21,829 nt of DNA, taken from NCBI GenBank assembly GCA_964555515.1, contig CAZKSJ010000012.1, positions 1 through 21,829 on the forward strand, written 5' to 3'. The stretch comes from UBA1388 sp964555515 (GTDB taxonomy: Bacteria; Patescibacteriota; Microgenomatia; UBA1400; PJMF01). Position 1 is the first letter of the stretch; every line of letters begins with the position of its first letter. The notes beneath the pieces are model-generated. The model saw only the letters and a list, made by a program, of their open reading frames with translations, searched no databases and was not told the origin of the DNA. Below, in pieces: positions 14,921-21,829 of the stretch. Both the position numbers and the translations under genes were made by a program.

Positions 14921-15378
14921 CCCAATCGTCAACTCAATTTCAAATCCAATCACTGCGCGCAGTCAATCAGCAGCGCACTTTAGAATCAATCTTGGTATTT
15001 ATTGCAGCTCTGTTTGTGTCAGCTTTACTTCCATCCTTGATGATCCAATACTTGTACGCCGACCAGATGCTGACCGAAGCACCGGTGGTGATTGAACATA
15101 TGTCTGGGGTGACCTTCGCCATTGCCATGCTTTACCTGCTGTTTGTGCTAATTGGTAATTTTATCAGGGGTAAGAAGATCGCTCAGTTGGAAAGAGAACT
15201 TGCCATCATGACAGATACTACTGGTGAGCAGCTGCCCGATGAGGCTGAGCTGAAAGAATTAGAAGCTTTGGTTGATGAGGCTTTGCAGAGTTCAAAATCT
15301 GGTGCCAAAACCAAATCCACTGCCGCTGGTAAATCAAAATCAAAAAAATCTAGCAAACGCAAGTCAACCAGCAAATAA
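14917..15378 (+). CDS. Small two-helix membrane protein with Lys/Ser-rich tail, unknown function
   Basis: I do not recognise this 153-residue protein. It has two predicted membrane helices (about 25-47 and 65-83) joined by a short outside loop, a Glu/Leu-rich stretch that could form a coiled coil (about 86-125), and a 28-residue tail of mostly Lys, Ser, Thr, Gly and Ala (126-153). By the positive-inside rule both ends face the cytoplasm. It has a good Shine-Dalgarno (AAGGGAG at 14906-14912) and its start overlaps the preceding GT2 stop, so it is very probably translated. Position between glycosyltransferases suggests a scaffold or regulator of the glycan machinery, perhaps standing in for a chain-length regulator. 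That role is inference only. Its tail resembles the tail of the ligase/polymerase-like protein in the same operon. Confidence 0.8.
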   Translation: MTQSSTQFQIQSLRAVNQQRTLESILVFIAALFVSALLPSLMIQYLYADQMLTEAPVVIEHMSGVTFAIAMLYLLFVLIGNFIRGKKIAQLERELAIMTDTTGEQLPDEAELKELEALVDEALQSSKSGAKTKSTAAGKSKSKKSSKRKSTSK

Positions 15379-15387
15379 TAATACTCT

Positions 15388-16509
15388 ATGACTGCTCGGA
15401 TCGGCATCGATTGCCGGCTAGCTGGAAAAGAGCATGCCGGCATCGGTCGTTACATTGCAGAGTTGGTACCCAGAGTCATCCGCCATCAGGATACAGCTTG
15501 GGTGTTGTTCTTTCGACAGCACAAACAGGTTGATGAATTGTTTCCCAATAATTCATTGCCTGCAAATGTGGAAATCATTTTTTCAGACATCCGTCATTAC
15601 TCACTCAAAGAGCAGTTGATCATGCCTGGAGTATTTGGCCGCTCAAAACTCGATTTACTGCACGTTCCCCACTTTAACTTGCCCATTTTTTATAGAGGGC
15701 GCGTGATCTTGACTATCCATGATCTTTTATGGCACCAACACCGTGGAGCGCAAGTCACCACCCTGGCACCTTGGCAGTATTGGCTTAAATACGGATTTTA
15801 TAAATTTGTTACCGGAAGAGCAATTTGGCGAGCCACACAAATTATGGTGCCTTCTCAAGTGATTGCGCAGACTGTTGCTTCGTTTTATCCAACCGCAGCA
15901 TCTAAAATTAAAGTCACCTACGAGGGTGTGGCCACCTCACTTACCAAGTCTACCAGTCAATATCTTCCCTGCGTTAAAAAACCACATCAACTGCTTTACG
16001 TGGGCTCGCTCTATCCCCACAAAAATGTCGACTTAATTTTAGAAGCACTGTTATTGCTTCCGGAAAAATATGAGTTGAGAGTCGTGAGCGCTCGTTCTGT
16101 GTTCACAGACCAATTTTTACAAAAAGTGCAGGCATTACGGCTAACGCGGCGGATTAAATTCCTAGGAGCGATTGATGACCGCCATCTAGCCAAGGAGTAT
16201 CAGTTAGCTCAAGTCCTGATTCAACCCTCAAAATCTGAAGGCTTTGGCCTGACGGGCATTGAGGCACTTTTCTTCCGAACGCCAATAATCGCAGCCGATA
16301 CGCCCATTTTTCACGAAATATACCAAGATGCGGCGCTTTATTTTGCGGTTGATCATGCCCAAAGCCTTGCCGATCAAATCTTGGCCATCTCATCTAAGCG
16401 GCAATATCAAGCTCTCCAAACCAAAGCTGCTCAAGTTAGTCAGCGATACAGTTGGAATAAGCTGGCCAATCAAACTTGGCAACAATACCAAACAGCCCTT
16501 AAAAGCTAG
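15388..16509 (+). CDS. GT4 family glycosyltransferase (mannosyltransferase-like)
   Basis: The product has 373 residues and a GT-B fold. It starts with ARIGIDCRLAG and the loop HAGIGRYIAELV. The interdomain motif is LTIHDLLWHQHRG, the C-terminal domain opens with LLYVGSLYPHKNVDLI, and the EX7E motif is EGFGLTGIE (Glu284 and Glu292). It belongs to the same broad subgroup as the GT4s at 3266 and 4435, many of which use GDP-mannose. A mannose-1-phosphate guanylyltransferase two genes downstream makes that donor plausible. It begins 9 bp after the unknown membrane protein. There is no Shine-Dalgarno, and the sequence before the ATG is A/T-rich (ending AATACTCT). Confidence 0.87.
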   Translation: MTARIGIDCRLAGKEHAGIGRYIAELVPRVIRHQDTAWVLFFRQHKQVDELFPNNSLPANVEIIFSDIRHYSLKEQLIMPGVFGRSKLDLLHVPHFNLPIFYRGRVILTIHDLLWHQHRGAQVTTLAPWQYWLKYGFYKFVTGRAIWRATQIMVPSQVIAQTVASFYPTAASKIKVTYEGVATSLTKSTSQYLPCVKKPHQLLYVGSLYPHKNVDLILEALLLLPEKYELRVVSARSVFTDQFLQKVQALRLTRRIKFLGAIDDRHLAKEYQLAQVLIQPSKSEGFGLTGIEALFFRTPIIAADTPIFHEIYQDAALYFAVDHAQSLADQILAISSKRQYQALQTKAAQVSQRYSWNKLANQTWQQYQTALKS

Positions 16510-16540
16510 GAATTTATTTTCTCTCGTGTGACATGTGGTT

Positions 16541-17809
16541 ATGGCAACAACAATCACTCAAAAACTTCAACAATTATCTGTCGCGTTAGTTTATGATCAC
16601 ATGGCGATTCGCTATGGTGGGGCAGAGGTTGTTTTAGAAGCACTGCACGAACTTTTTCCTCAGGCTCCAATTCTGACAACGGTCGCCAATAAAAATCAAT
16701 TTGACTGGATTGAGCCCAAGCAAATTCAGACCTCTTTCTTACAACATGTTCCTGGCCTCAAAAAACACTACCGCTGGACGGCACCGTTGGCACCACTGGC
16801 TATGGAGTCACTTGATTTAAGCCAATATGAACTTATTATCTCAGTCACTGCTGGCGCGGCAAAAGGAGTTTTAACCCACCCCGGCCAACTTCACCTCTGT
16901 TATCAGTTGACACCTCCGAGATATTTGTATGAACCACCTGCTGGATACTTAGACACTCTGCCCGGATTTAAATCAAACATCACCAAGTGGTTGATGTCGC
17001 CAATCATGAAATACTTGCGCTGGTGGGATCAAGCTGCTGCGCACCGCCCAGATGCAACAATCGCTATTTCTGAACTTGTTGCCAACCGAATTGCTAAAAT
17101 TTACAATTTAAGGGTTAAAAGTGTAATTTATCCGCCATTCATATTCACTAACACATCTATAACTGATCAACATCAGGATGACACAGTCGCATCTGTTAAC
17201 CGCGTTAGCAATCTACTCCAAAATCACTTTCAAAATTATCTATTAGTCATCTCACGCCTTGTTAACTACAAACGAATTGATCTAGTCATCGCTGCCGCAA
17301 AACTAGCCCAGCATCCATTAATCATCGTTGGCGAAGGCGTGGCCAAACAGTCGTTAGGCGAACAAGCAGGCAAGTCTGGCTATCAAAGACAGGCTGGACA
17401 GAATTTAGCCCAAACTCTCGCGGCCGCTGCCACTGGTCAAAAATCAATATTGTTCCTAAATAACGTCACTGATCAAGAAAAGCAGCTGCTATTAAAGCGA
17501 GCTAAAGCACTCGTCATGGCTGGCATCGAAGATTTTGGCATCATTGGTCTGGAGGCAGCGGCCGCCGGTACACCAGTCATCTGTCACCAACAAAGCGGCA
17601 TCGCTGAAGTCCTACATCATCAAGTTCACGCCTTGCATCACACCGCTACTACAACAAAGCAACTGGTTGCCGTTTTTCATCAGCTGGAGAACTTTAAATT
17701 TTCGCCACAAGTGCTGATCAATCAAGCTCAACACTACTCAAAACAGAAGTTTCTGCAGAATTTTACAAATACTACCTACAAATTATTCTCAAAGCGAAGT
17801 ACAATTTGA
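16541..17809 (+). CDS. GT4 family glycosyltransferase, WbaZ-like
   Basis: This 422-residue GT-B enzyme resembles WbaZ-type mannosyltransferases in YDHMAIRYGGAEVVLEALHE, the segment TSFLQHVPGLKKHYRW, the phrase LDLSQYELIISVTAGAAKGV, and HLCYQLTPPRYLYEP. LLVISRLVNYKRIDLVI begins the donor-binding domain and the EX7E motif is EDFGIIGLE (Glu330 and Glu338). Between VGEGVAKQ and FLNNVTDQEK there is an insertion of roughly 25 residues rich in Gln, Ala and Gly compared with the usual compact turn. GDP-mannose is the likely donor by family, not proven. I chose ATG 16541 over GTG 16535; neither has a Shine-Dalgarno. The 31-bp spacing from the previous gene is the widest within the operon. Confidence 0.87.
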   Translation: MATTITQKLQQLSVALVYDHMAIRYGGAEVVLEALHELFPQAPILTTVANKNQFDWIEPKQIQTSFLQHVPGLKKHYRWTAPLAPLAMESLDLSQYELIISVTAGAAKGVLTHPGQLHLCYQLTPPRYLYEPPAGYLDTLPGFKSNITKWLMSPIMKYLRWWDQAAAHRPDATIAISELVANRIAKIYNLRVKSVIYPPFIFTNTSITDQHQDDTVASVNRVSNLLQNHFQNYLLVISRLVNYKRIDLVIAAAKLAQHPLIIVGEGVAKQSLGEQAGKSGYQRQAGQNLAQTLAAAATGQKSILFLNNVTDQEKQLLLKRAKALVMAGIEDFGIIGLEAAAAGTPVICHQQSGIAEVLHHQVHALHHTATTTKQLVAVFHQLENFKFSPQVLINQAQHYSKQKFLQNFTNTTYKLFSKRSTI

Positions 17810-17824
17810 GCCGTGGAAGGATTT

Positions 17825-18928
17825 ATGTCAAATTTAGATCATACATTTGCGGTCATTTTAGCGGGCGGAGGAGGCACGAGATTGTGGCCCAAGTCTCGCA
17901 ACCAAACCCCCAAACAGTTTCTCAAATTAATGGGTCCAGATACGATGATGCAGATGTCTGTCAATCGCATCAATAAACTGGTGCCCTGGGAAAGAATTAT
18001 TGTCGTCACCAATAAGTTGTATAAACAAGAAATCAAAGACCAGTTGCCCGCCCTACCTGCTGAAAACGTGATTGCAGAACCCCAAAAACGAGATACCGCG
18101 CTCGCCATGCTCGTTGGTGCCCAGTTTGCCCTAGGAATCGATAGAGAAGCAGTCATTATCAACTGCGCTTCAGATCATGTCGTGACCAACGAAACAGAAT
18201 TTTTTAATGTAATGAAAGCCGCCAATCAAGTCGCTGCCGAAAATGAGTACTTAGTCTCGGTGGGCATTACTCCCAACAGGCCCGCCACAGGCTTTGGCTA
18301 CATCAAAATTGGCCAAGATCTCAAAAAAATTAATCACGGTCAAAATGTTTTTCAAGTAGAAAACTTCACGGAAAAACCTAATCGCGCCACCGCTCAGGCT
18401 TTTATTTCAACAGGCCGGTACTTTTGGAACGCCAATATGTATGTCTGGTCTGCCAAAGCATTATTGGTCGCCTTCGAACAACACCAACCAAAGCTCTTTG
18501 CCCAAACTAACCACTTGTCCAAATTGAGCCATCAGGATTTTCATGCGGCATTGCCAGACATCTATGATCAGGCCGAAACAATTTCAATAGACTATGCCAT
18601 TTCAGAAAAAGTGAATAACCTGGTGCTAATACCAGGTGATTTTGGCTGGGACGACGTGGGTGATTGGAAGGTGGTCTATGACCTGGATGCCAAGAACCTA
18701 GAAGGTAATGTCATCATTGGTGATAACGAAACTCATCCCACCCTAACCATTCGCTCACATAATAACTTGATTCATACCGATAAAAGATTAATCGCTCTGT
18801 ATGGTGTTAATGATCTAGTCATTATAGACACACCAGATATTCTGATGATTGTTCCCAAAAATGAAAGTCAGGACGTTAAGAAAATTGTGGAGAGACTCAA
18901 GGAAGAGGACAAAAAGGAGTATCTATAA
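17825..18928 (+). CDS. manC: Mannose-1-phosphate guanylyltransferase (GDP-mannose pyrophosphorylase)
   Basis: This enzyme makes GDP-mannose from GTP and mannose-1-phosphate. The 367-residue product has the nucleotidyltransferase signature AVILAGGGGTRLWPKSR (9-25) followed by PKQFLKLMG. Further motifs are NCASDHVV, TGFGYIKIG, VENFTEKPNRATAQ, YFWNANMYVW and SIDYAISEK, all characteristic of GMP-type enzymes. It lacks the C-terminal cupin (phosphomannose isomerase) domain of bifunctional ManC proteins of about 470 residues, so it is probably monofunctional. An isomerase and phosphomannomutase must be encoded elsewhere. ATG 17825 is chosen over GTG 17813 because GGAAGG (17815-17820) sits 4 nt upstream of it. 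Its stop overlaps the next start by one base (TAATG). It likely feeds the GT4 enzymes of this operon. Confidence 0.93.
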   Translation: MSNLDHTFAVILAGGGGTRLWPKSRNQTPKQFLKLMGPDTMMQMSVNRINKLVPWERIIVVTNKLYKQEIKDQLPALPAENVIAEPQKRDTALAMLVGAQFALGIDREAVIINCASDHVVTNETEFFNVMKAANQVAAENEYLVSVGITPNRPATGFGYIKIGQDLKKINHGQNVFQVENFTEKPNRATAQAFISTGRYFWNANMYVWSAKALLVAFEQHQPKLFAQTNHLSKLSHQDFHAALPDIYDQAETISIDYAISEKVNNLVLIPGDFGWDDVGDWKVVYDLDAKNLEGNVIIGDNETHPTLTIRSHNNLIHTDKRLIALYGVNDLVIIDTPDILMIVPKNESQDVKKIVERLKEEDKKEYL

Positions 18929-19551
18929 TGTCTATGTATGATTCTCAAAAGAGAGCCTTAGATTTGGTCGTGGCAGTAGGTTTAATTATTCTTTTTTTGC
19001 CTTTTTGGATTGTGGTGCCAATCCTCATCTTTCTCGACTCTGGCACACCAATTTTGTTTACACACAAGCGAGTCGGTTTAGGTGGACGGGACTTTTATCT
19101 TTACAAATTTCGCTCCATGGTGCCTAATGCCGATGAAATCCTACACAAGTACGATAAAAAGCTCTTAGCCAAGTTTAAACAAAGTGATTGGAAAATCAAG
19201 GATGACCCACGGATCACGCCCTTAGGCAAATTCCTCAGATCTTTAACGATTGATGAGTTTCCCCAGTTGTACAACGTCCTCAAGGGTGAGATGAGCATGG
19301 TTGGACCACGCGCGTATGTGCGCAAAGAACTCGAAGAACAAACCGAGCGATATCCAGAAACCAAACCTTACGTCGAGGACATCATTTCTGTCAAACCTGG
19401 CATCACTGGTCCCTGGCAAACCAGCGGTCGCAACGAGGTGCCCTTTCGAGTGAGAACTCAAATGGACTCTGAGTACTCCAGAAAAAAGTCAATTATGTTT
19501 GATGTCAAGATCCTACTTAGAACTCCTCAAGCTATGATTTCCAAGTGGTGA
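18928..19551 (+). CDS. Monotopic polyprenyl-phosphate phosphoglycosyltransferase (bacterial sugar transferase)
   Basis: This 207-residue enzyme should start glycan assembly by moving a sugar phosphate from a nucleotide sugar to undecaprenyl phosphate at the inner membrane face. It is the short PglC-like form: one hydrophobic re-entrant segment (about 12-36) followed by the catalytic domain, without the extra N-terminal helices of WbaP-type proteins. Visible motifs are HKRVGLGGRDFYLYKFRSMV, DPRITPLGKFLR, the catalytic Asp109-Glu110 in TIDEFPQL, MSMVGPRAY and KPGITGPWQTSGR. An AAGGAG Shine-Dalgarno (18914-18919) lies 8 nt before the ATG; a second ATG at 18934 is in frame. It is the last gene of the closely packed operon, with 90 bp before the next coding region. 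The sugar specificity is unknown. Confidence 0.93.
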   Translation: MSMYDSQKRALDLVVAVGLIILFLPFWIVVPILIFLDSGTPILFTHKRVGLGGRDFYLYKFRSMVPNADEILHKYDKKLLAKFKQSDWKIKDDPRITPLGKFLRSLTIDEFPQLYNVLKGEMSMVGPRAYVRKELEEQTERYPETKPYVEDIISVKPGITGPWQTSGRNEVPFRVRTQMDSEYSRKKSIMFDVKILLRTPQAMISKW

Positions 19552-19641
19552 TCACTCTGACCCATTTTGCATCTATCCACATTCTCAATCTTCAATGGTA
19601 AAATGATGTTTTGGTTATATAGTATTTCTATCCAACCCAAC

Positions 19642-21726
19642 ATGACACATCACAAACTATCGACCGCTGCATCTGACCAATCAACACCTGTGGAGACAGG
19701 ATCTGACCAAGCAATACTTAGTCAATCTGCAACAGATCGGGACATCTCAGACCCGGCCTCAGCTAAAGTACAGGCTGTCAATATCGATCGAACCGACCTT
19801 TCTCACATCGATCATGAAAACACAACCGCCAACACCCAAACCAACAGATTTGCTTTTGCCAAAAAACATAAAATTCTAATTGGCATCAGCGCTTTTTTAT
19901 TATTCTTGCTCACCATCATCACTATCATTGGCATTCAAACATACCTCATCGCCAGCCAACTCAAGGCTGAGGCATTTGCCGCCAAAGCAATCGCTGCCCA
20001 AGGATACGACCAATTCAAGGCTCAAAATCTACCGGCAGCAGAAGCATCAGTTAAACAACTAGACGAAAAGTTGGTGGCTATTGAGCAACTCTATAATCAA
20101 TTAGGTTTTTATAATTACTTCCCCTTAGCTAGCCGCTACTATCAAGATGGCCAGCACGGTCTCAATGCCGGCAAAGCTGGGATTGCCGCGGCAGAAAAAA
20201 CATTGGCGGTCATTACTCCACACGCTGATGTGCTTGGTTTTGCTGGAGAAGGCACATTTGAAGGAGGAACCGCTGAGGATCGACTCAAAGTGATTTTACA
20301 AACCCTAGAAAAAGTGACTCCAGAACTGGAGGCAGTGGCCAATGATTTGTCCGTTATGGAAACAGAATTGGCTGAAATCAATCCTGCTCATTATCCAGAG
20401 CAGGTGCGCGGTACGGTTGTTAGAAATTATATTGTGATGGCTCAAGATTTTACGACCGGCGCACTGACAGCAGTGACTGAGTTCAAGCCGGTTTTAGAAC
20501 AGTTGCCTTCTATTGCTGGCGCAACAGGGGAACGCAGAAAGTACTTAATTCTTTTTCAAAATGACAATGAGCTGAGGCCAACGGGCGGCTTTTTGACCGC
20601 TTATGCAGTGGTGAATGTGGAAGACGGCAAAGTTACCCCAGAAAAATCTGATGATATTTATGAACTTGATAAAAAGTTCTCCGAACGATTGCCCATTCCC
20701 GAGGCTCTTGGTCGCTACCTCACCACCGAAAAGTACTGGAACATGAGAGACATGAATACTTCTCCAGATTTTAAGACGTCGATGGATCAGTTTTTTCAGT
20801 ACTACATCGAAGTGCCGGGTGAACCAAGGGAAATTGACGGCATCATCGCTGTTGATACCGAGTTTCTGACAGATTTATTAACGGTCTTAGGTCCAGTCGC
20901 TGTGCCAGGATATGGCACTTTTTCCGCTGAAACCGATCCGGCATGTGACTGTCCCCAAATTATTTTGGCACTATCAGAAATCATCACCAAACCTACTCCT
21001 TATCTTCGAGAAGATCGTAAGGGCATTTTGGGGCCATTAATGCGTGAAATCTTGACTAAATCTTACGGTGCTCCCAAAACCCAGTGGCCACAACTCGCCG
21101 ATGTGGGTTGGCAGTCTATCCAAGGTAAGCATTTACAACTCTACTTTGTGAATGAGGAACATCAAACCGCCGCCGAAGTGCTCAAAGCAGCTGGCCGCAT
21201 GCCTACTCCTCAGGATGGTCAAGACTTCTTGGCAATCGTGAATGCTAACTTAGGAGGAGCAAAATCAAACCTGTTCACGGACTATACTGTCAAACAAATC
21301 ATTGCCAATCCACCAGACAATGGCAAACTGACAAAGACTTTAGAGATCACTTATAATAACAACCGACGGGCAGACAACTGTAACTTAGAAGCTGGCTTGC
21401 TGTGCCTCAACTCCACATTGCGGGACTGGACGAGAATCTATGTGCCAGCTGGATCAGAAATTATTTCCGCTCAAGGGTTCACTGAAGAGCCACGTGTTTA
21501 TGAAGAAGCGGGCTTGAGCGTGATTGATGGTTTCTTTATCTTAGAGCCAAACAGTAGCGCCAAAGTCATTCTGGAGTATGCGGTGCCTTACCAAAATCCC
21601 ACGGAGTACACTTTGGATATCTGGAAGCAAGGCGGCATTAAATCCTACGAAATGCTGATGGATGTGACCGGCGGTGAAGAGCAAGTGCTGGTTGAAAAAG
21701 ATGTGACTTATCAAACAGAGTTTTAG
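19642..21726 (+). CDS. Membrane-anchored DUF4012 domain protein
   Basis: A 694-residue protein with a low-complexity polar N-terminus (1-75, cytoplasmic), one membrane helix (about 78-98) and a large extracytoplasmic part. Residues about 100-290 are helical and Ala/Glu-rich. The DUF4012 core begins near residue 300 with KYLILFQNDNELRPTGGF and continues through DIYELDKKF, NMRDMNTSPDFKTSMDQFF and DGIIAVDTEFLTDLLTVLGPV. The last phrase recalls LytR-CpsA-Psr phosphotransferases, which attach glycans to the cell wall; this likeness is my inference. Two close cysteine pairs (Cys435/437 and Cys580/588) might form disulfides outside the cell. I chose ATG 19642 rather than ATG 19603 or TTG 19567 because the upstream residues add a hydrophobic stretch unlike a normal start. 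DUF4012 proteins are often found near glycan genes in this kind of organism; their function is not known. Confidence 0.85.
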   Translation: MTHHKLSTAASDQSTPVETGSDQAILSQSATDRDISDPASAKVQAVNIDRTDLSHIDHENTTANTQTNRFAFAKKHKILIGISAFLLFLLTIITIIGIQTYLIASQLKAEAFAAKAIAAQGYDQFKAQNLPAAEASVKQLDEKLVAIEQLYNQLGFYNYFPLASRYYQDGQHGLNAGKAGIAAAEKTLAVITPHADVLGFAGEGTFEGGTAEDRLKVILQTLEKVTPELEAVANDLSVMETELAEINPAHYPEQVRGTVVRNYIVMAQDFTTGALTAVTEFKPVLEQLPSIAGATGERRKYLILFQNDNELRPTGGFLTAYAVVNVEDGKVTPEKSDDIYELDKKFSERLPIPEALGRYLTTEKYWNMRDMNTSPDFKTSMDQFFQYYIEVPGEPREIDGIIAVDTEFLTDLLTVLGPVAVPGYGTFSAETDPACDCPQIILALSEIITKPTPYLREDRKGILGPLMREILTKSYGAPKTQWPQLADVGWQSIQGKHLQLYFVNEEHQTAAEVLKAAGRMPTPQDGQDFLAIVNANLGGAKSNLFTDYTVKQIIANPPDNGKLTKTLEITYNNNRRADNCNLEAGLLCLNSTLRDWTRIYVPAGSEIISAQGFTEEPRVYEEAGLSVIDGFFILEPNSSAKVILEYAVPYQNPTEYTLDIWKQGGIKSYEMLMDVTGGEEQVLVEKDVTYQTEF

Positions 21727-21761
21727 TTGAACTATTTTTCATCGTGCAATTTCAGGCAATG

Positions 21762-21770
21762 TGCTAGGAT
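21762..21770 (+). promoter_or_regulatory. Candidate extended -10 (TGCTAGGAT) before recO
   Basis: TGCTAGGAT fits an extended -10 (TGn plus hexamer) and ends 6 nt before the ATG at 21777. No Shine-Dalgarno precedes that ATG. The spacing is the same as for the element at 8009-8014. Confidence 0.45.
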
Positions 21771-21776
21771 AGGCTT

Positions 21777-21829
21777 ATGGCAGCCAAGAATTTTAGTTGT
21801 CAAGGCATGGTGCTCAAACGCACTAGTGT
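21777..21829 (+). CDS. recO: DNA repair protein RecO, N-terminal fragment cut by the window end
   Basis: An ATG at 21777 opens a frame that runs off the end of the window. The 17 visible codons end in CQGMVLKRTS, which matches the start of RecO proteins (typically (E/G)(A/G)(I/M)VLKRxxxGE, the first strand of the OB-fold domain). RecO binds single-stranded DNA and helps load RecA with RecR. Too little is visible to check anything else. It follows the DUF4012 gene by 50 bp and has its own -10-like element, so it probably begins a new transcription unit. Confidence 0.6.
   Translation, partial: MAAKNFSCQGMVLKRTS

Noticed and set aside
17839..18162. 107-codon minus-strand open frame inside manC
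   Set aside because: It is the shadow of the strongly conserved guanylyltransferase motifs on the plus strand.
19545..19565. Palindrome around GGTGATCACT after the phosphoglycosyltransferase as a terminator
   Set aside because: It has no loop and no following T-tract, so it does not fit an intrinsic terminator.
1..21829. TGA recoded as glycine (Gracilibacteria/Absconditabacteria code)
   Set aside because: Several well-defined genes end at TGA exactly at the expected C-terminus, with overlapping starts of the next gene (ATGA).
1..21829. CRISPR arrays, tRNA or rRNA genes, insertion sequences
   Set aside because: No regularly spaced repeats, cloverleaf-like segments or transposase motifs were seen; almost all sequence is coding, and no non-coding stretch exceeds about 150 bp apart from the N-gap region.

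Overview
The window looks like bacterial chromosome from a member of the Candidate Phyla Radiation (Patescibacteria), probably a metagenome-assembled scaffold. This is inferred from a DUF4012 protein beside a dense glycosyltransferase locus, compact gene packing, short promoter-to-start distances, and a run of exactly 100 N typical of scaffolding. TGA is used as a stop by several clear genes (ends at 3237, 5619, 6126, 12844, 14920, 19551), so the code is standard and the TGA-recoding Gracilibacteria/Absconditabacteria are unlikely. Base composition is moderate. I cannot name a class. No tRNA, rRNA, CRISPR array, transposase or integrase was seen.

Layout. (1) 1-528: 3' part of a gene with a PD-(D/E)XK-like nuclease signature, convergent with (2) 539-1525 (minus strand): a UDP-glucuronate decarboxylase (UDP-xylose synthase). 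(3) 1530-1629: 100 N, so gene order across this point is unproven. A terminator just to its right (1644-1666) serves a gene that is not visible. (4) 1711-7873: a plus-strand run with a GT-C membrane glycosyltransferase, two GT4 glycosyltransferases, then ruvC, ruvA and ruvB, closed by an intrinsic terminator at 7947-7981. (5) 8021-19551: an approximately 11.5 kb, tightly packed glycan operon. Its order is hexapeptide acetyltransferase, GT2, O-antigen ligase/polymerase-like protein, GT-C, GT4, GT2, small membrane protein of unknown function, GT4, GT4, mannose-1-phosphate guanylyltransferase and a monotopic phosphoglycosyltransferase. (6) 19642-21726: a large membrane-anchored DUF4012 protein. 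(7) 21777 to the window end: the first codons of a probable recO.

How the parts fit. The guanylyltransferase makes GDP-mannose and the decarboxylase makes UDP-xylose. The phosphoglycosyltransferase loads the first sugar phosphate onto a lipid carrier. Five GT4 and two GT2 enzymes extend it in the cytoplasm. Two GT-C enzymes and the ligase/polymerase-like protein act on the outer face, and an O-acetyltransferase decorates the product. DUF4012 is a plausible extracytoplasmic partner. No flippase, chain-length regulator or ABC exporter is present in the window.

The clearest regulatory pattern is that genes heading transcription units (1711, 5659, 8021, 21777) have a -10-like hexamer ending 4-9 nt before the ATG and no Shine-Dalgarno. 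Several internal operon genes (8630, 12841, 14917, 17825, 18928) do have purine-rich Shine-Dalgarno sequences. This suggests leaderless transcription at unit heads.
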